A DNA stretch of 64,000 bases from Pristionchus mayeri (lineage: Eukaryota; Nematoda; Chromadorea; Rhabditida; Neodiplogasteridae), in contig BTRK01000003.1 in assembly GCA_036245805.1 (NCBI GenBank), positions 8,184,001-8,248,000 on the forward strand, in the 5' to 3' direction. Positions 1-9,464 of this stretch are shown piece after piece. The first letter of the stretch is position 1, and every line of letters starts with the position of its first letter. The notes under the pieces are model-generated. The model saw only the letters and a list, made by a program, of their open reading frames with translations, was not told where the DNA came from and made no database searches. Both the position numbers and the translations under genes were made by a program.

Positions 1-330
1 ATTCGGCTTGATAATTTACTTGATACGTTTGATACGATACTTTGCTTGGGATCTGCTTAAACGGATAATGTTTCACGCAATAGTGGAAAAGATCAAACTC
101 TAGCCAGCGTTCTAGGAGGTTAGGAATGTTGGAAGTTATTGTTTGAAAGCAGGTGGGACTGACTTTCTGAACATCTTCAACTTACAGAGGAGTCAACAGA
201 TTTGCTAACATTATAATTGATCAGCGCAAATACAACAAAACGTACATTGAGATGAGTGACGTAAACTTTTAACTAAACACCTTTAATCTCCTAGATGAGC
301 ATCATCTCATCCAATAATTTCCTCTTACAG

Positions 331-456
331 CTACTGTTCAAGCGAGAGTCTCCGGATGAGGGTACTCTGGAACGGGGCTCGGCCGCAATGGGAGGAGTAT
401 TCCACGCAAGGCAACTGCAGAGAGTCGTCTTCAACATGATCAGGAAAATTATTAAG
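331..456 (+). pseudogene. P4-ATPase exon relic, SPDE/N-domain segment (copy 1)
   Basis: The segment runs from a CTCTTACAG acceptor to a GTATAAT donor and is open for 42 codons. It contains ESPDEGTLERGSAAMGGVFHAR, matching the conserved SPDEgALV..A..lGFvF..R block of the nucleotide-binding domain of phospholipid flippases (P4-ATPases). Here the E in place of V and the GGVF stretch diverge from consensus. No neighbouring flippase exon lies within 500 bp on either side in the correct order; the next two segments downstream are further copies of this same exon. It is the best preserved of four such copies in the window. Family assignment is by motif recognition; a whole gene is not present. Confidence 0.7.
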
Positions 457-548
457 GTATAATGAGGAGTTCTGCAGATTGATTTGGGTTTGAATTTATC
501 CCAGTAACTTCTTCCTAGTAGGTGGTCTTCCATTGCAGTAGTTTGATC

Positions 549-732
549 GGCGCTTTTGTACAATCCCGGACAATACAAAAAATCAGAATGAATTAACATT
601 TGCATTCCCTACTACAATAAGGTACGAATCCATTACTGGATTAGATCTATTAAAGGAATGCAAGGACATATCCTAGTAGGAATTGAAACCATTTGGTATC
701 TTGGAAGTTGTCCGGGATTGTGCTGAAGCGCC
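549..732. mobile_element. hAT-type MITE, copy 1
   Basis: The element is 184 bp with terminal inverted repeats of about 25 bp beginning GGCGCTTTTGTACAATCC. The flanking octamers GTTTGATC (541-548) and GATTGCTC (733-740) match at 6 of 8 positions, a decayed 8-bp target duplication of hAT type. A younger copy of the same family lies at 9261-9453. It has no coding capacity. Confidence 0.75.
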
Positions 733-1014
733 GATTGCTCAACGTCCGAGGAAGCTTTAGTGATGACAATATTAGTATTTCGCGTTAAAAATGAATGGTC
801 ATGCTAATTATAGATTTATGAGTACGAAAGAAATGGACCTGGAATCTAGTAAGCTGGAATCTTTCCCGGTGATCTTTGATTACACTAGTATTCTTAACGT
901 TCGATGTTGTTTTGGATGAGATGGTCATGCGGCAAACATTTGTACACTTATCACATGTATCACGAGTCACTAGCCTGAAGAAAAACTAGCCCCTTCGGGA
1001 ACGATTGTTTTTAG

Positions 1015-1123
1015 TTGATGTACAAGGGTTCATCTCCGGATAACGGTGCTCTGATGACGGGCGCAGCCGCAAAAGAAGTGATCTACATTCGACAACCGCA
1101 TTGAATCGTCCTGAATGTGGCGA
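1015..1123 (+). pseudogene. P4-ATPase SPDE exon relic (copy 2)
   Basis: After a GTTTTTAG acceptor the frame reads LMYKGSSPDNGALMTGAA, aligning residue for residue with the SPDE exon at 331-456, and then meets a stop (PH*). SPDE has become SPDN. The downstream half is alignable to copy 1 at DNA level, but the donor is lost. Confidence 0.6.
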
Positions 1124-1399
1124 GGAAGAACTCTTGCAGTGTATTAAGGAGTGCGGCAGGAATAAAAAGTTTTTTTTCTTGAATCAAACCCACTTAATTC
1201 ATGTCACAAGGTGATTTTGGATTACAGCAGTATTATAATATTATAACGATACAGTGTTAAGTGTGATGTAACCTTCGAAAATGGTGGCAATTAAAAATTT
1301 TTAAAAAGTTCTACCCTTGCATAACCGGAAATTCCGTAAATTTGTATTTTAATTTTTTTTCTATAAGCGCCATTCGATCCTGATATCGAATACTTGTCA

Positions 1400-1489
1400 T
1401 TTGCCGACGCTGCAGCATCAAGTGGCGTAGCATTCCTCACGCGATAACCGCTGAGAGTCTTCATGAACATGGTAGAAATGTTAAGGCAG
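1400..1489 (+). pseudogene. P4-ATPase SPDE exon relic (copy 3, 5' half lost)
   Basis: The frame reads FADAAASSGVAFLTR followed by a stop, matching the LV.AA..lGFvFltR part of the flippase SPDE exon. The sequence then continues to an AG/GTAAAG donor at 1489. The SPDE tetrapeptide itself is missing. It is the third copy of the same exon within 1.2 kb. Confidence 0.5.
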
Positions 1490-1631
1490 GTAAAGGAGTT
1501 AGTTAGAAAGGGATCAAGCCCAGTCTATTACTGTTATCAGGTGATCTTGGATTGCAATAACATCTCTAACTAGCGACCTTCGGTCGCTACGTGGTTCGCG
1601 GGGTTGTGTGATAAGGATAAATGTTGTCCAG

Positions 1632-2767
1632 GACTGGTGAGAGCTGGCTTAAAACGTTGTAAAAGGCTCGTGAGGCCTCGGTCGATCCGAAAAAGTTGGA
1701 AAGGGGCTTCGCCCCATTCCAACTTTTTCGGATCGCCCTCGGCCTCACGAGCCTTTCACACCGCTCACGCTGCGGGGAGTGAGAGCAGGTTGAGAAGCAT
1801 TTTTGATTAATTTCTGCGAGGAATATCAGCCAATCACTTTAGTCCCAGTTTTATGTACGAATCTATAATTGTAAGCGACTGGTGAGAGCTGGCTTAAAAC
1901 GTTTTAAAGGCTCGTGAGGCCGAGGGCGATCCGAAAAAGTTGGAATGGGGCGAAGCCCCAATCCAACTTTTCGGATCGCCCTCGGCCTCACGAGCCTTTC
2001 ACAACGCTCACGCTGCGGGGAGTGAGAGCAGGTTGAGAAGCATTTTTGATTAATTTCTGCGAGGAATATCAGCCAATCACTTTAGTCCCAGTTTTATGTA
2101 CGAATCTATAATTGTAAGCGACTGGTGAGAGCTGGCTTAAAACGTTGTAAAAGGCTCGTGAGGCCTCGGTCGATCCGAAAAAGTTGGAATGGGGCTTCGC
2201 CTTTTACTTTTTCGGATCGCCCTCGGCCTCACGAGCCTTTCACAACGCTCACGCTGCGGGGAGTGAGAGCGGGTTGGGAAACATTTTTGATTAATTTCTG
2301 CGAGGAATATCAGCCAACCACATTAGTCTCAGTTTCGTGTATGAAAATATAAATTGAAAGCGACTGGTGAGAGCTGGCTTAAAACGTTGTAAAAGGCTCG
2401 TGAGGCCTCGGTCGATCCGAAAAAGTTGGAAAGGGGCTTCGCCCCATTCCAACTTTTTCGGATCGCCCTCGGCCTCACGAGCCTTTCACACCGCTCACGC
2501 TGCGGGGAGTGAGAGCAGGTTGAGAAGCATTTTTGATTAATTTCTGCGAGGAATATCAGCCAATCACTTTAGTCCCAGTTTTATGTACGAATCTATAATT
2601 GTAAGCGACTGGTGAGAGCTGGCTTAAAACGTTGTAAAAGGCTCGTGAGGCCTTGGTCGATCCGAAAAAGTTGGAATGGGGCTTCGCCTTTAACTTTTTC
2701 GGATCGCCCTCGGCCTCACGAGCCTTTCACAACGCTCACGCTGCGGGGAGTGAGAGCAGGTTGGGAA
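1632..2767. repeat. Tandem array of five ~245-bp hairpin units
   Basis: Units begin at 1632, 1877, 2120, 2362 and 2607 (periods 245, 243, 242, 245) with GACTGGTGAGAGCTGGC. Each unit holds a GC-rich inverted repeat: an arm beginning GGCTCGTGAGGCC, then a GATCCGAAAAAGTT core, a GGGGCTTCGCCCC-type loop and the returning arm ending in CACGAGCC, followed by about 130 bp of AT-rich spacer. Unit 2 has an arm that pairs better (GCCGAGGGCGATCC) than units 1, 3, 4 and 5 (GCCTCGGTCGATCC). The short open frames inside are by-products of the repeat. Confidence 0.9.
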
Positions 2768-3411
2768 GTTATGGTGAGGCGGGTGGTGCGTGAGGTGTGT
2801 GGTGCGCACGGTGCATTTGAGTTTTCTGCGATTTGGTAAAATGCACCATAGTATGCGGTGTGCTGAAAGTGCTCGCAATGCCAACGGTCGCTGTCCGACG
2901 TCACACGGACGACGTGTTTGAGCAAAGATAGAGCGATTTGAAGGAAAGTGAAGTTCAAAGATCAAAGTTAAAATTTTGAAAGTGCTCGTCAAGATATTTC
3001 ATATGGTCAAGGTTCTAACCTTCTACGATGATTTTGAAGCGAATTAGAGCGATTTAAAGAATGCGATCAAACTACAAACTACAAAGTTCAAAGATCAAAG
3101 TTCAAATTTTGAAAGTGCTCGTCAAGGGGTTTCATATGGTCAAGGTGCTAGGCACATAGGATGATTTTGAGCCGAGTTACAGCGATTTGAAGAAAAAGTG
3201 TGACAGACAAAGGGACAGACAGACGTTACGATATGGCGGCGCTCGAGCAATCTCATTTTTGTCCATTTGTTCGAGTGGAGTGGTGAAACTATATTTTATA
3301 ATATCGGTGAAACACATGTCATAACATTGTAGAAAATCTCAAATATGTAAATTTAAACACATATATCTCTTATGTTACGAGTAAAGAGTCATGCCCACCG
3401 TTCTCAACCAT
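2768..3411. repeat. Intergenic stretch with a ~133-bp tandem duplication
   Basis: The motif AAGTTCAAAGATCAAAGTT with the downstream GAAAGTGCTCGTCAAG and TTTCATATGGTCAAGG blocks occurs twice, starting near 2951 and 3084. No gene is recognised here. The segment at 2768-2870 is rich in GGTGGTGCG-type simple repeats. Confidence 0.7.
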
Positions 3412-3784
3412 TTTTTTGAGTGGATTTTGCGAAATTCTAAAAATTTACCGACTAAAAATCGAACTCCTCACAGGGGAATAACGGTACACCCAACTTGTGG
3501 GGTGTTTTCTGAATCCGCATGAGTAGCTCTACAATTGCAACAGACAGATTTTTGATATTGTTTTTAGTATTCGAAAAATGGCCGTGAACGTGTTACAAAA
3601 AGTGCATTTTTCATGATAACTCGAATACTAAAAACAATATCAAAAAATCTGTCTGTTGCAATTGTAGAGCTACTCATGAGGATTCCGAAAACACCCCACA
3701 AGTGGTGTCTCCCGTAATTCCCCTGTGAGGAGTTCGATTTTTAGTGAGTAAATTTTTAGAATTTCGCAAAATCCACTCAAAAAG
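3412..3784. mobile_element. Palindromic foldback element (PAL family)
   Basis: Nearly the whole segment folds on itself. The left arm begins TTTTTTGAGTGGATTTTGCG and the right arm ends CGCAAAATCCACTCAAAAAG. Inner landmarks are GAGTAGCTCTACAATTGCAA and its complement, and CCCCTGTGAGGAGTTC. The inner third is shared with the elements at 36518-37277 and 57834-58584, so this is a related family with different ends. No target duplication was resolved. Confidence 0.8.
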
Positions 3785-4375
3785 ATCGTATCGCAGTATC
3801 TTCTCGAGATACTGTTTTCGATGATAGGTTCCTGGATGTGGGTGCATAACCGAATTAAAAATATTTTTTCCTTCCTCCGTACCCTACCACAGCGTTCTGA
3901 CCCCTATTGTTCTCTCCAGAAACGGGTAGACAAAAGGATTAAGTTTTTGAATTTTCCCGCGAAGCCCGGTCTGCAAAATGCGGGAATCGGCTGTTTGAAA
4001 GGGCTTCAATATTTGAAAATACTCTGAAGCATAAAACCATTACCCCCAATTTGATTTCATCATAAAGTCCTGAACAATATGATTTTGATCTTGTATGGAT
4101 ACATTCATCTTCGATCGAGTCGGAGATGCATCGAAGGTGAAATTTGGGGTGAAAAAAAGGAATGGAACATTTTACTATTGCATTCTCAGTTTCAAAATAG
4201 AAAAAAAAACGCGTTGATTAGATGTTCTATCATTGGTCTTCAAGTTGTAAATTGCAGACTGGCTCGATTCTGCACGAGTTGGTTCCTCTAAAAACAATGA
4301 AATTCAGGCGTAGAGCTCTACAACCACTCGTACATCCCTGAGGCGTGATACTTTAGCTCGATAGGCGTGTCTTCA
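3785..4375. other. Intronic/intergenic flank of a flippase unit
   Basis: No gene is recognised. From about 4160 the sequence (TACTATTGCATTCTCAGTTT, then GACTGGCTCGATTCTGCACG) is homologous to the stretch preceding the TM3-4 exon in the palindrome arms (about 40690-41000). It therefore belongs to the duplicated flippase unit rather than to a separate gene. Confidence 0.5.
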
Positions 4376-5148
4376 ATTATTCTTAATATACGTTAATATA
4401 TTTAAGGCTGTCTTTTCATTCTCCGGCTTTAGATATTGTACCTTTGGTAATTTAATGCTTTTGAATAGTACGGCTAATTGTCGTTCCCTTTCACTGGCCG
4501 TCCCAACCTTTACGTGGACCGTGCTCATCATAGCTGTCCAGCACTGGCGGCGACCCTCAGGGGGACCTGCGCAAGCATGAACCCCGGGTCATGGATTTTT
4601 GAGGGGGAACTGCGCAAGCATGAACCCGGGGCATGGATTTTTTTGGGGGGGGGGGGGGCCTGCACAAGCATGGACCAATGGTCATGGTCAAAAATCGATT
4701 GGTAGGTCATGACTAGGCACCGTACCCAATCGATAGTACAGTACTTCCTGATACCGTAAACTGACTTTTTTTCAAAAATTGGAAATTCCGTACCCTAATT
4801 AAAAAGTCAAAGTACCGTATCCAATCGATAGTAAAGTAACACCAAATACCGTATCCCACTACCGTAACCCCGACTATCACGAACTAACTTTATTTTTAAG
4901 ATGTCTTGATAACGTGTACAATCGGTCTGGTGTTGTGAGCGATCGATTGTACAGTACCCAACTCACTACCGTAACCCAGTTCCTTGGGTCAAACATTTTT
5001 CTAAGGGGAGGGGGGTGCGCAAGCATGGGTTCATGGGGGTCGCCGGCGGCGTGGACACCTATGGTGCTCATCTTCTTCATCCTCTACAACAACCTCATCC
5101 CTGTATCTCAGGAAGTGACACTCGAACACATCAAACTGTTCTTTCAAG
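4376..5148 (+). pseudogene. P4-ATPase TM3-4 exon relic, split by an insertion
   Basis: The right part (5051-5148) reads VLIFFILYNNLIPVSQEVTL, the flippase signature of the TM3-TM4 turn (ILYNNLIPISL.VTLE) just upstream of the phosphorylation site. The left part (to about 4535) matches the same exon and its upstream intron in the palindrome arms. Between them, about 4540-5050 is foreign. It contains three imperfect copies of a CTGCGCAAGCATGAACCC motif spaced about 50 bp, a run of 13 G, several TACCGTA words and a final inverted GCGCAAGCATGGGTTCATG. The sequence GTGGAC..TGCTCATC occurs on both sides, probably the duplicated insertion site. The gene copy is dead. Confidence 0.65.
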
Positions 5149-5178
5149 CGACTTGATTTTATTTTTTACGATCATACC

Positions 5179-5873
5179 TAGAGACCGCAAGGTGGGTGAC
5201 CGAAATGTTTTGGCAGGGTGATAGATCCCTTTCGGCTAAATAAGGTAATATTTTTTACCGTTTGTCGATACCTTATCCCAAAACGGCTCGAAAGAGTCAC
5301 AACGGATAGGGAGTCGAAATCGGGACGAGAGAGGAGTGGGCGGAGCCCTCATTGCCTGATATTATGCAGATTTCCAAAACTTTGAGCAGAGCTTCGCATC
5401 GAGTTTTGCTCGAAAGGAAGTGGAAGCGAAAGTGTGTAAAGAGCACGCGCTCTCTATAGACGCCGGGTGAGAAACAAGCGATAAATTATAGAGGAAGCAC
5501 CGCCACTTTGGTGTTCCATTAGCGCACGCTCTTGAACCTTTGAAATTAAATGATTAATGGGAAAAAATAAAAAAAATACGTTCTCAGTGTCAATCGACAC
5601 CTAAAATAAGGAACTATCCATCACACCATGCCCATGTTAAGAATTGTCGTCGGAACCTTTCCGTTCCCCTATCATGAACCCTAAATCGGTCTTTTTTTAG
5701 GTATTTCTGAGTAGATAATGCATGACGGGCACCCTGTCATTTATAGACACATGTCAAACGTACCCAAAATTATTTGTCCATATTTTTTTGGATAAGTATT
5801 CGCTACGTCATTTCGAGAACCAGATTTCGACGCGCCTCTTTCTCCTCCTAACCGGGCGAGTCTGCGGTCTCTA
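5179..5873. mobile_element. hAT-like non-autonomous element, TAGAGACCGC family, copy 1
   Basis: The element is 695 bp. Termini are TAGAGACCGCAAGGTGGG and its imperfect complement ending GCGGTCTCTA. It is flanked by a perfect 8-bp duplication ATCATACC (5171-5178 and 5874-5881). The paralogous unit at 15050-15090 has the uninterrupted sequence TTTTTTACGATCATACAACC, i.e. the empty site. No transposase frame is present. Two further copies sit in the palindrome arms. Confidence 0.9.
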
Positions 5874-6145
5874 ATCATACCACCACGCAGAATTGGAAAA
5901 ACAATGCTTGGAAGGGAACATTAAATTGTAAAACCATAAACCTATTTATTTACGAACAATATTTTTTCAAACAAATGATAAGGATACATGATGAGGTTAT
6001 CAATTACGGAAGTAAGTTATGCTCGTACTTCACTTTAATCACTTGATGATCAGCACAAATTGGTGGTAAAGAGATGTGTTGTATGTCTGACGATGCGGGG
6101 GATTATTGAAACAAAAAAATATTGTGGATATGTTAAGATGTGGTA

Positions 6146-7392
6146 TTGGGGTGTCCGGAAAGTTCGTATAATTTTTTGTTTTTATATTTTATTCAATGCT
6201 TTACAATTCTCAGTGACCAATGTATGCCCCCTTCTTTCTCACTACCTCCCTCCAGCGATTGGGCAGGGTCTCGATTCCTCTCTTCCAGAATGCGGGTTTC
6301 TTCGAGACCGCCCAGTTCACGAAAGCCCTCACAACTTCATCTCGATTCTTGAACTTCTTTCCTTTGCAGAAGTCAGAGAGAGAGCGGAAGCAGTGGTAGT
6401 CGCATGGGGAGAGATCCGGGGAATACGGTGGATGGGGAATCCTCTCGATCTTCAGCTCGTCCATTTTCTTCTTGGTCATCTTCGCTCGATGTGGACGAGC
6501 ATTGTCCATCAGAAGAAGAATTTTGCCCTGGTTCAGGAGTCTGGGAGGGACTCTGATCGCGACATCTTGCAGTTGTTCAGAGAAGAGGTCGGCATTGATG
6601 CTGGTGCCAGGGGCGAGGATCTCCCAGTAGATGGGACCGAGCACTGAGAAGAAGAAGCAGAGGAGTTCCTTCTTTCCGTGCTCTTCCTTCTTCGGGACGG
6701 GCGTGGGCTGCTCATCTGCATCCACCCATTGCAGTCTCCTCACAGGGTGATCGTACGTGATCCACTTCTCATCTGTAGCGATGATGGAATTGACCCATCG
6801 AAGATTTGATCTACGATGGAGTAATTCCCGACCGACTTGAACACGATTTTTCAGCTGTTCGGGGGAGAAGTCATGGGGAATCACTTGTGGGAGTTTCGGC
6901 TTCTTCCCAGATCGATGGAGGATATCGGACACCGTTGATCTGGGAGTACCAGTATCCTTCTTCAACTCACGCACACTGGCCATGGGCTTGCGCTTCAGTG
7001 TGCGGAGAACGAGAGGCTGATCGAGGGAGGGAGGGAGGGCGTCCAGAGCGGGGTTGATCATCGAGACCAAACTCCCCTTTCTTGAAGCGGGAGAACCACT
7101 TATAGCAGAAGGGTATGGAGGGGGCGTCAGCTCCTCCCGACTGGGCCAGGGCAGAGATGGGCTTCCTTCACGGATCGACCAAGACGGTAGTAATGAAGTA
7201 AAACTGCTCGGAGGTAGAGATGGGAGTCCATTACAAGAATCAATGTAGCAACTAGGAGACTGATTAAATCCTCTCACTACTCAACATCAGAATGATGCAA
7301 TACATTGTTGACAAACAGATTGCGCAATCACTGCATTTGATGGCGAACTGACTTTTTTCCGAAGCATTATACGAACTTTCCGGACACCCCAA
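6146..7392 (-). mobile_element. Mariner element copy 1, transposase frameshifted near the N terminus
   Basis: Terminal repeats TTGGGGTGTCCGGAAAGTTC and complement, with TA on both sides. The minus-strand transposase frame (6210 to about 7060) keeps the mariner catalytic aspartates: DEKW, DNARPH and SPDLSPCD, with 34 residues between the last two (DD34D). The C terminus WREVVRKKGAYIGH is intact. A 4-bp gain in a GAGG run near 7025, compared with the copy at 33089-34320, throws the helix-turn-helix region out of frame. It is inserted in a flippase-unit intron that resembles the uninterrupted sequence near 14020-14060. Confidence 0.92.
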
Positions 7393-7457
7393 TAGTATTG
7401 ATCTGATTTGTATGTTGAAGGTTTATCAATCAATTGAACGTAATTGTGAATTTTCAG

Positions 7458-7517
7458 TGTATGGCTTGCACAGGGAAATCGAATTTGGACGGCGAGACGA
7501 TTTTGAAGATCAAATAG
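7458..7517 (+). pseudogene. P4-ATPase NLDGETNLK exon relic
   Basis: Bounded by TTTTCAG and GTGAGT, these 20 codons read CMACTGKSNLDGETILKIK and end in TAG. SNLDGET.LKIK is the invariant A-domain motif of flippases (TANLDGETNLKIRQ). The expected final Gln codon has become a stop, a single-base change from CAG. Homologous relics lie at 18667-18703 and 56104-56130; all three are followed by similar intron starts (GTGATTTCTTGCTGC or GTGAGTTCCTGCTGCGG). Confidence 0.8.
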
Positions 7518-7930
7518 GTGAGTTCATGCTGCGGAATTTTCAGATATTCTTTTGATAAACAAACTGTTTGATCTGTTTGCTCTTTTTTCCCAAAAAGTTT
7601 TTCTGATTAGCAATAGTAATGACTCACCGAAATAACGTATAAATTAAAAACGCTGGCCCATCCCAAATCCAAGTCAATCAATATTCTCATTCTGAGTTCC
7701 TGCCTATCACTTCTCATCTGAAGTCGCCATTAGGCAAACAAAAATATTACCGATATATTCCAATTGTCGGCATGTCATCGATTTCTTGGGTAACCTGTGT
7801 ACATATAAATCAGAAATGGCGAACAGCCCTTCATCGAAAATTTAGCTGGTGAAACTATCCCGTTGAACCAATTTTTGTGGTTAACCCCTGTTCAGAAATC
7901 AAAGATCGCCCCCCCCCCCTAGACCTTCAG

Positions 7931-8030
7931 GTGTTCTTCCGTGGGCGGCGTCAGCTAGGGCGAGAGTTAATGCAACCAGTTCTCCTATGTCTCCTATGTT
8001 AGACCCGTCGAGGACTACAGGAAAACTCCC
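7931..8030 (+). pseudogene. P4-ATPase CSVGGV exon relic (copy A)
   Basis: An ACCTTCAG acceptor and CCC/GTGAGT donor bound this exon. It aligns at DNA level with copies at 50599-50671 and 54714-54801, whose frames read CSVGGVNYSERDQFDD and CSVGGVSFGSSESDHFED. This is the stretch that follows DKTGTLTqN.M.F in flippases. Here the frame stops after SSVGGVS. An open frame on the opposite strand is coincidental. Confidence 0.6.
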
Positions 8031-8476
8031 GTGAGTTGAGCACCAATGCCTGTAAATTGTGTTATAGAAAGTAAACTTAGATTGGTAGTCTTCTCCCAAG
8101 TGTTGTGAACGGGAATTTTGCTGCTAATAGCCTCAATTTTTTCTCCTATGAGTAGTGTAACTTCAGAATCTGGCGATTGCGTTAATCGATACGAAATTTT
8201 CAGTAAATGACTCAGCACACGGTTACGCGATTCGTGAGCTGCTGACGATGATGACCGCGTGCTACAGGGTGGTTTCAGAGCGTATGGAGGGACGGGTGGT
8301 CAGTGATTATCACCAATGGGTTCGGTGTTGCTGCATTTCTCGATATTGCTGAAGACAAACAAATTAAGAAAACCTAGTTGCTGCAGCGGGTCGGACCGAA
8401 CACTCCAACTTTGAGGCTTACTTTCTAACATTCAATTAAATCTTGAAAACACCCTCGACGAACGATATATAACTAT
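8031..8476. other. Unassigned stretch
   Basis: No gene is recognised. The stretch ends in a sequence (CTCGACGAACGATATATAAC) that recurs near 9197 and, as GAACGATATGGAACTATTGTC, at 45698 in the right palindrome arm. This shows that it is part of the same duplicated unit. Confidence 0.35.
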
Positions 8477-8961
8477 TCGGCCTGTTTAATCTGTCAGAAA
8501 TGTGCGAGAAAAGTTGCGCAAAAAGTTCACGAACTTGAGGTGCGTAAAAACTGTTTCTCTCAAAAAACCGCGCTCTCTCGCTCTTTCTCCAACCACCTCG
8601 CTGAAAAGTTCACGAACTTTTCAACGAGCTCGATGAAAAGTTCGTGAACTTTTCAGCAAGGTGGTTAGAGAAAGAGCGAGAGAGCGTGCGATCGGAGAGA
8701 GGGAAACTCTCCGATCGCACGCTCCGATCGCACGCTCTCTCCGATCGCACGCTCTCTCTTCTTTCTCTGACTTTTCTCGCAGATTTTCATCCACCTTTTT
8801 TATCGAGCTCGTTGAAAAGTTCGTGAACTTTTCAGCGAGGTGGTTAGAGAAACAGCGAGAGAGCGCGGTTTTTTGAGAGAAACAGTCTTTACGCACCTCA
8901 GAAATTCGCGAACTTTTTGCGCAACTTTTCTCGCGCATTTCTGACAGATTAAACAGGCCGA
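8477..8961. mobile_element. Foldback element with GAAAAGTTCGTGAACTTTTC core repeats
   Basis: Terminal repeats CGGCCTGTTTAATCTGTCAG and complement extend inwards through ATGTGCGAGAAAAGTTGCGC. The interior holds several copies of GAAAAGTTCGTGAACTTTTC (itself palindromic) and of GATCGCACGCTCTCTC. Homologous uninterrupted sequence at 45700-45730 (AACTATTGTCTCGAAT) shows the empty site and implies a 2-3 bp ATT-type duplication. Confidence 0.8.
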
Positions 8962-9065
8962 TTGTCTCGAATGTTCTTTAATTTTGGCACTTCATTTGCC
9001 AAAATCGCCTAAATTTGTTTATAATAATACTTTGTACATCCCTCATGCATTGATGAACAGTTTGT

Positions 9066-9115
9066 GCTTGGGAACTTGAACCATCTTAGTGGCCAAGAGT
9101 CACCTAGTCATGTTG
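9066..9115 (+). pseudogene. P4-ATPase ICEKP-region relic (copy A)
   Basis: The sequence GGAACTTGAAC..AGAGTCACCTAGTCAT is homologous to the better preserved copy at 19090-19150 that reads GNLSIVSCKKSPCHLD. I take it as the flippase segment G.I.CE.PN..Ld that follows NLDGETNLK. The order relative to the NLDGET relic at 7458 fits. This copy has a stop and no clear splice sites. Confidence 0.35.
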
Positions 9116-9260
9116 GCTTTTTTCGTTTGTTTTTTTTTCGTTGTGAGTTCTAATCGACTTAGGTGATCGAATTAATCAAAGGACTTGTTAACCTCGATGA
9201 ACGTTATAGAACTATTATAACTATTGTATATATTCTTTAATTTTGATACTTTTGGAATTG

Positions 9261-9453
9261 GGCGCTTCTGCACAATCCCGGACAATGTAATAAACATGGG
9301 AAAGAATTTATATTTGCATATCCTAGTACGATGAGTATACATATCCTAAACTGGATTACATCTCCCATTAGGATTCTGGAAATATTTCATTATGAAATGC
9401 AATCATTAAGCAATGGTTATCTTGGAAGTTGTCCGGGATTGTGCAGAAGCGCC
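9261..9453. mobile_element. hAT-type MITE, copy 2
   Basis: The element is 193 bp with 25-bp inverted termini GGCGCTTCTGCACAATCCCG and complement. It is flanked by a perfect 8-bp duplication TGGAATTG (9253-9260, 9454-9461). It is the same family as 549-732 and looks younger. Confidence 0.9.
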
Positions 9454-9464
9454 TGGAATTGATA

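Noticed and set aside
291..605. Minus-strand open frame of 104 codons
   Set aside because: It overlaps the plus-strand flippase SPDE exon and part of a MITE; the plus-strand reading matches a known motif and has splice sites.
1632..2767. CRISPR-like regular array
   Set aside because: Units are about 245 bp and nearly identical throughout, without unique spacers, and the sequence is eukaryotic.
1604..2839. Repeated ~70-codon frames in the tandem array
   Set aside because: They are the same hairpin repeat translated repeatedly, with no conserved domain.
7899..8099. Minus-strand frame containing VVLDGSNIG, reminiscent of an NYN-type RNase motif
   Set aside because: Three paralogous copies show the plus strand with exact splice sites and a flippase motif (CSVGGV). 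The minus frame is not conserved across copies.
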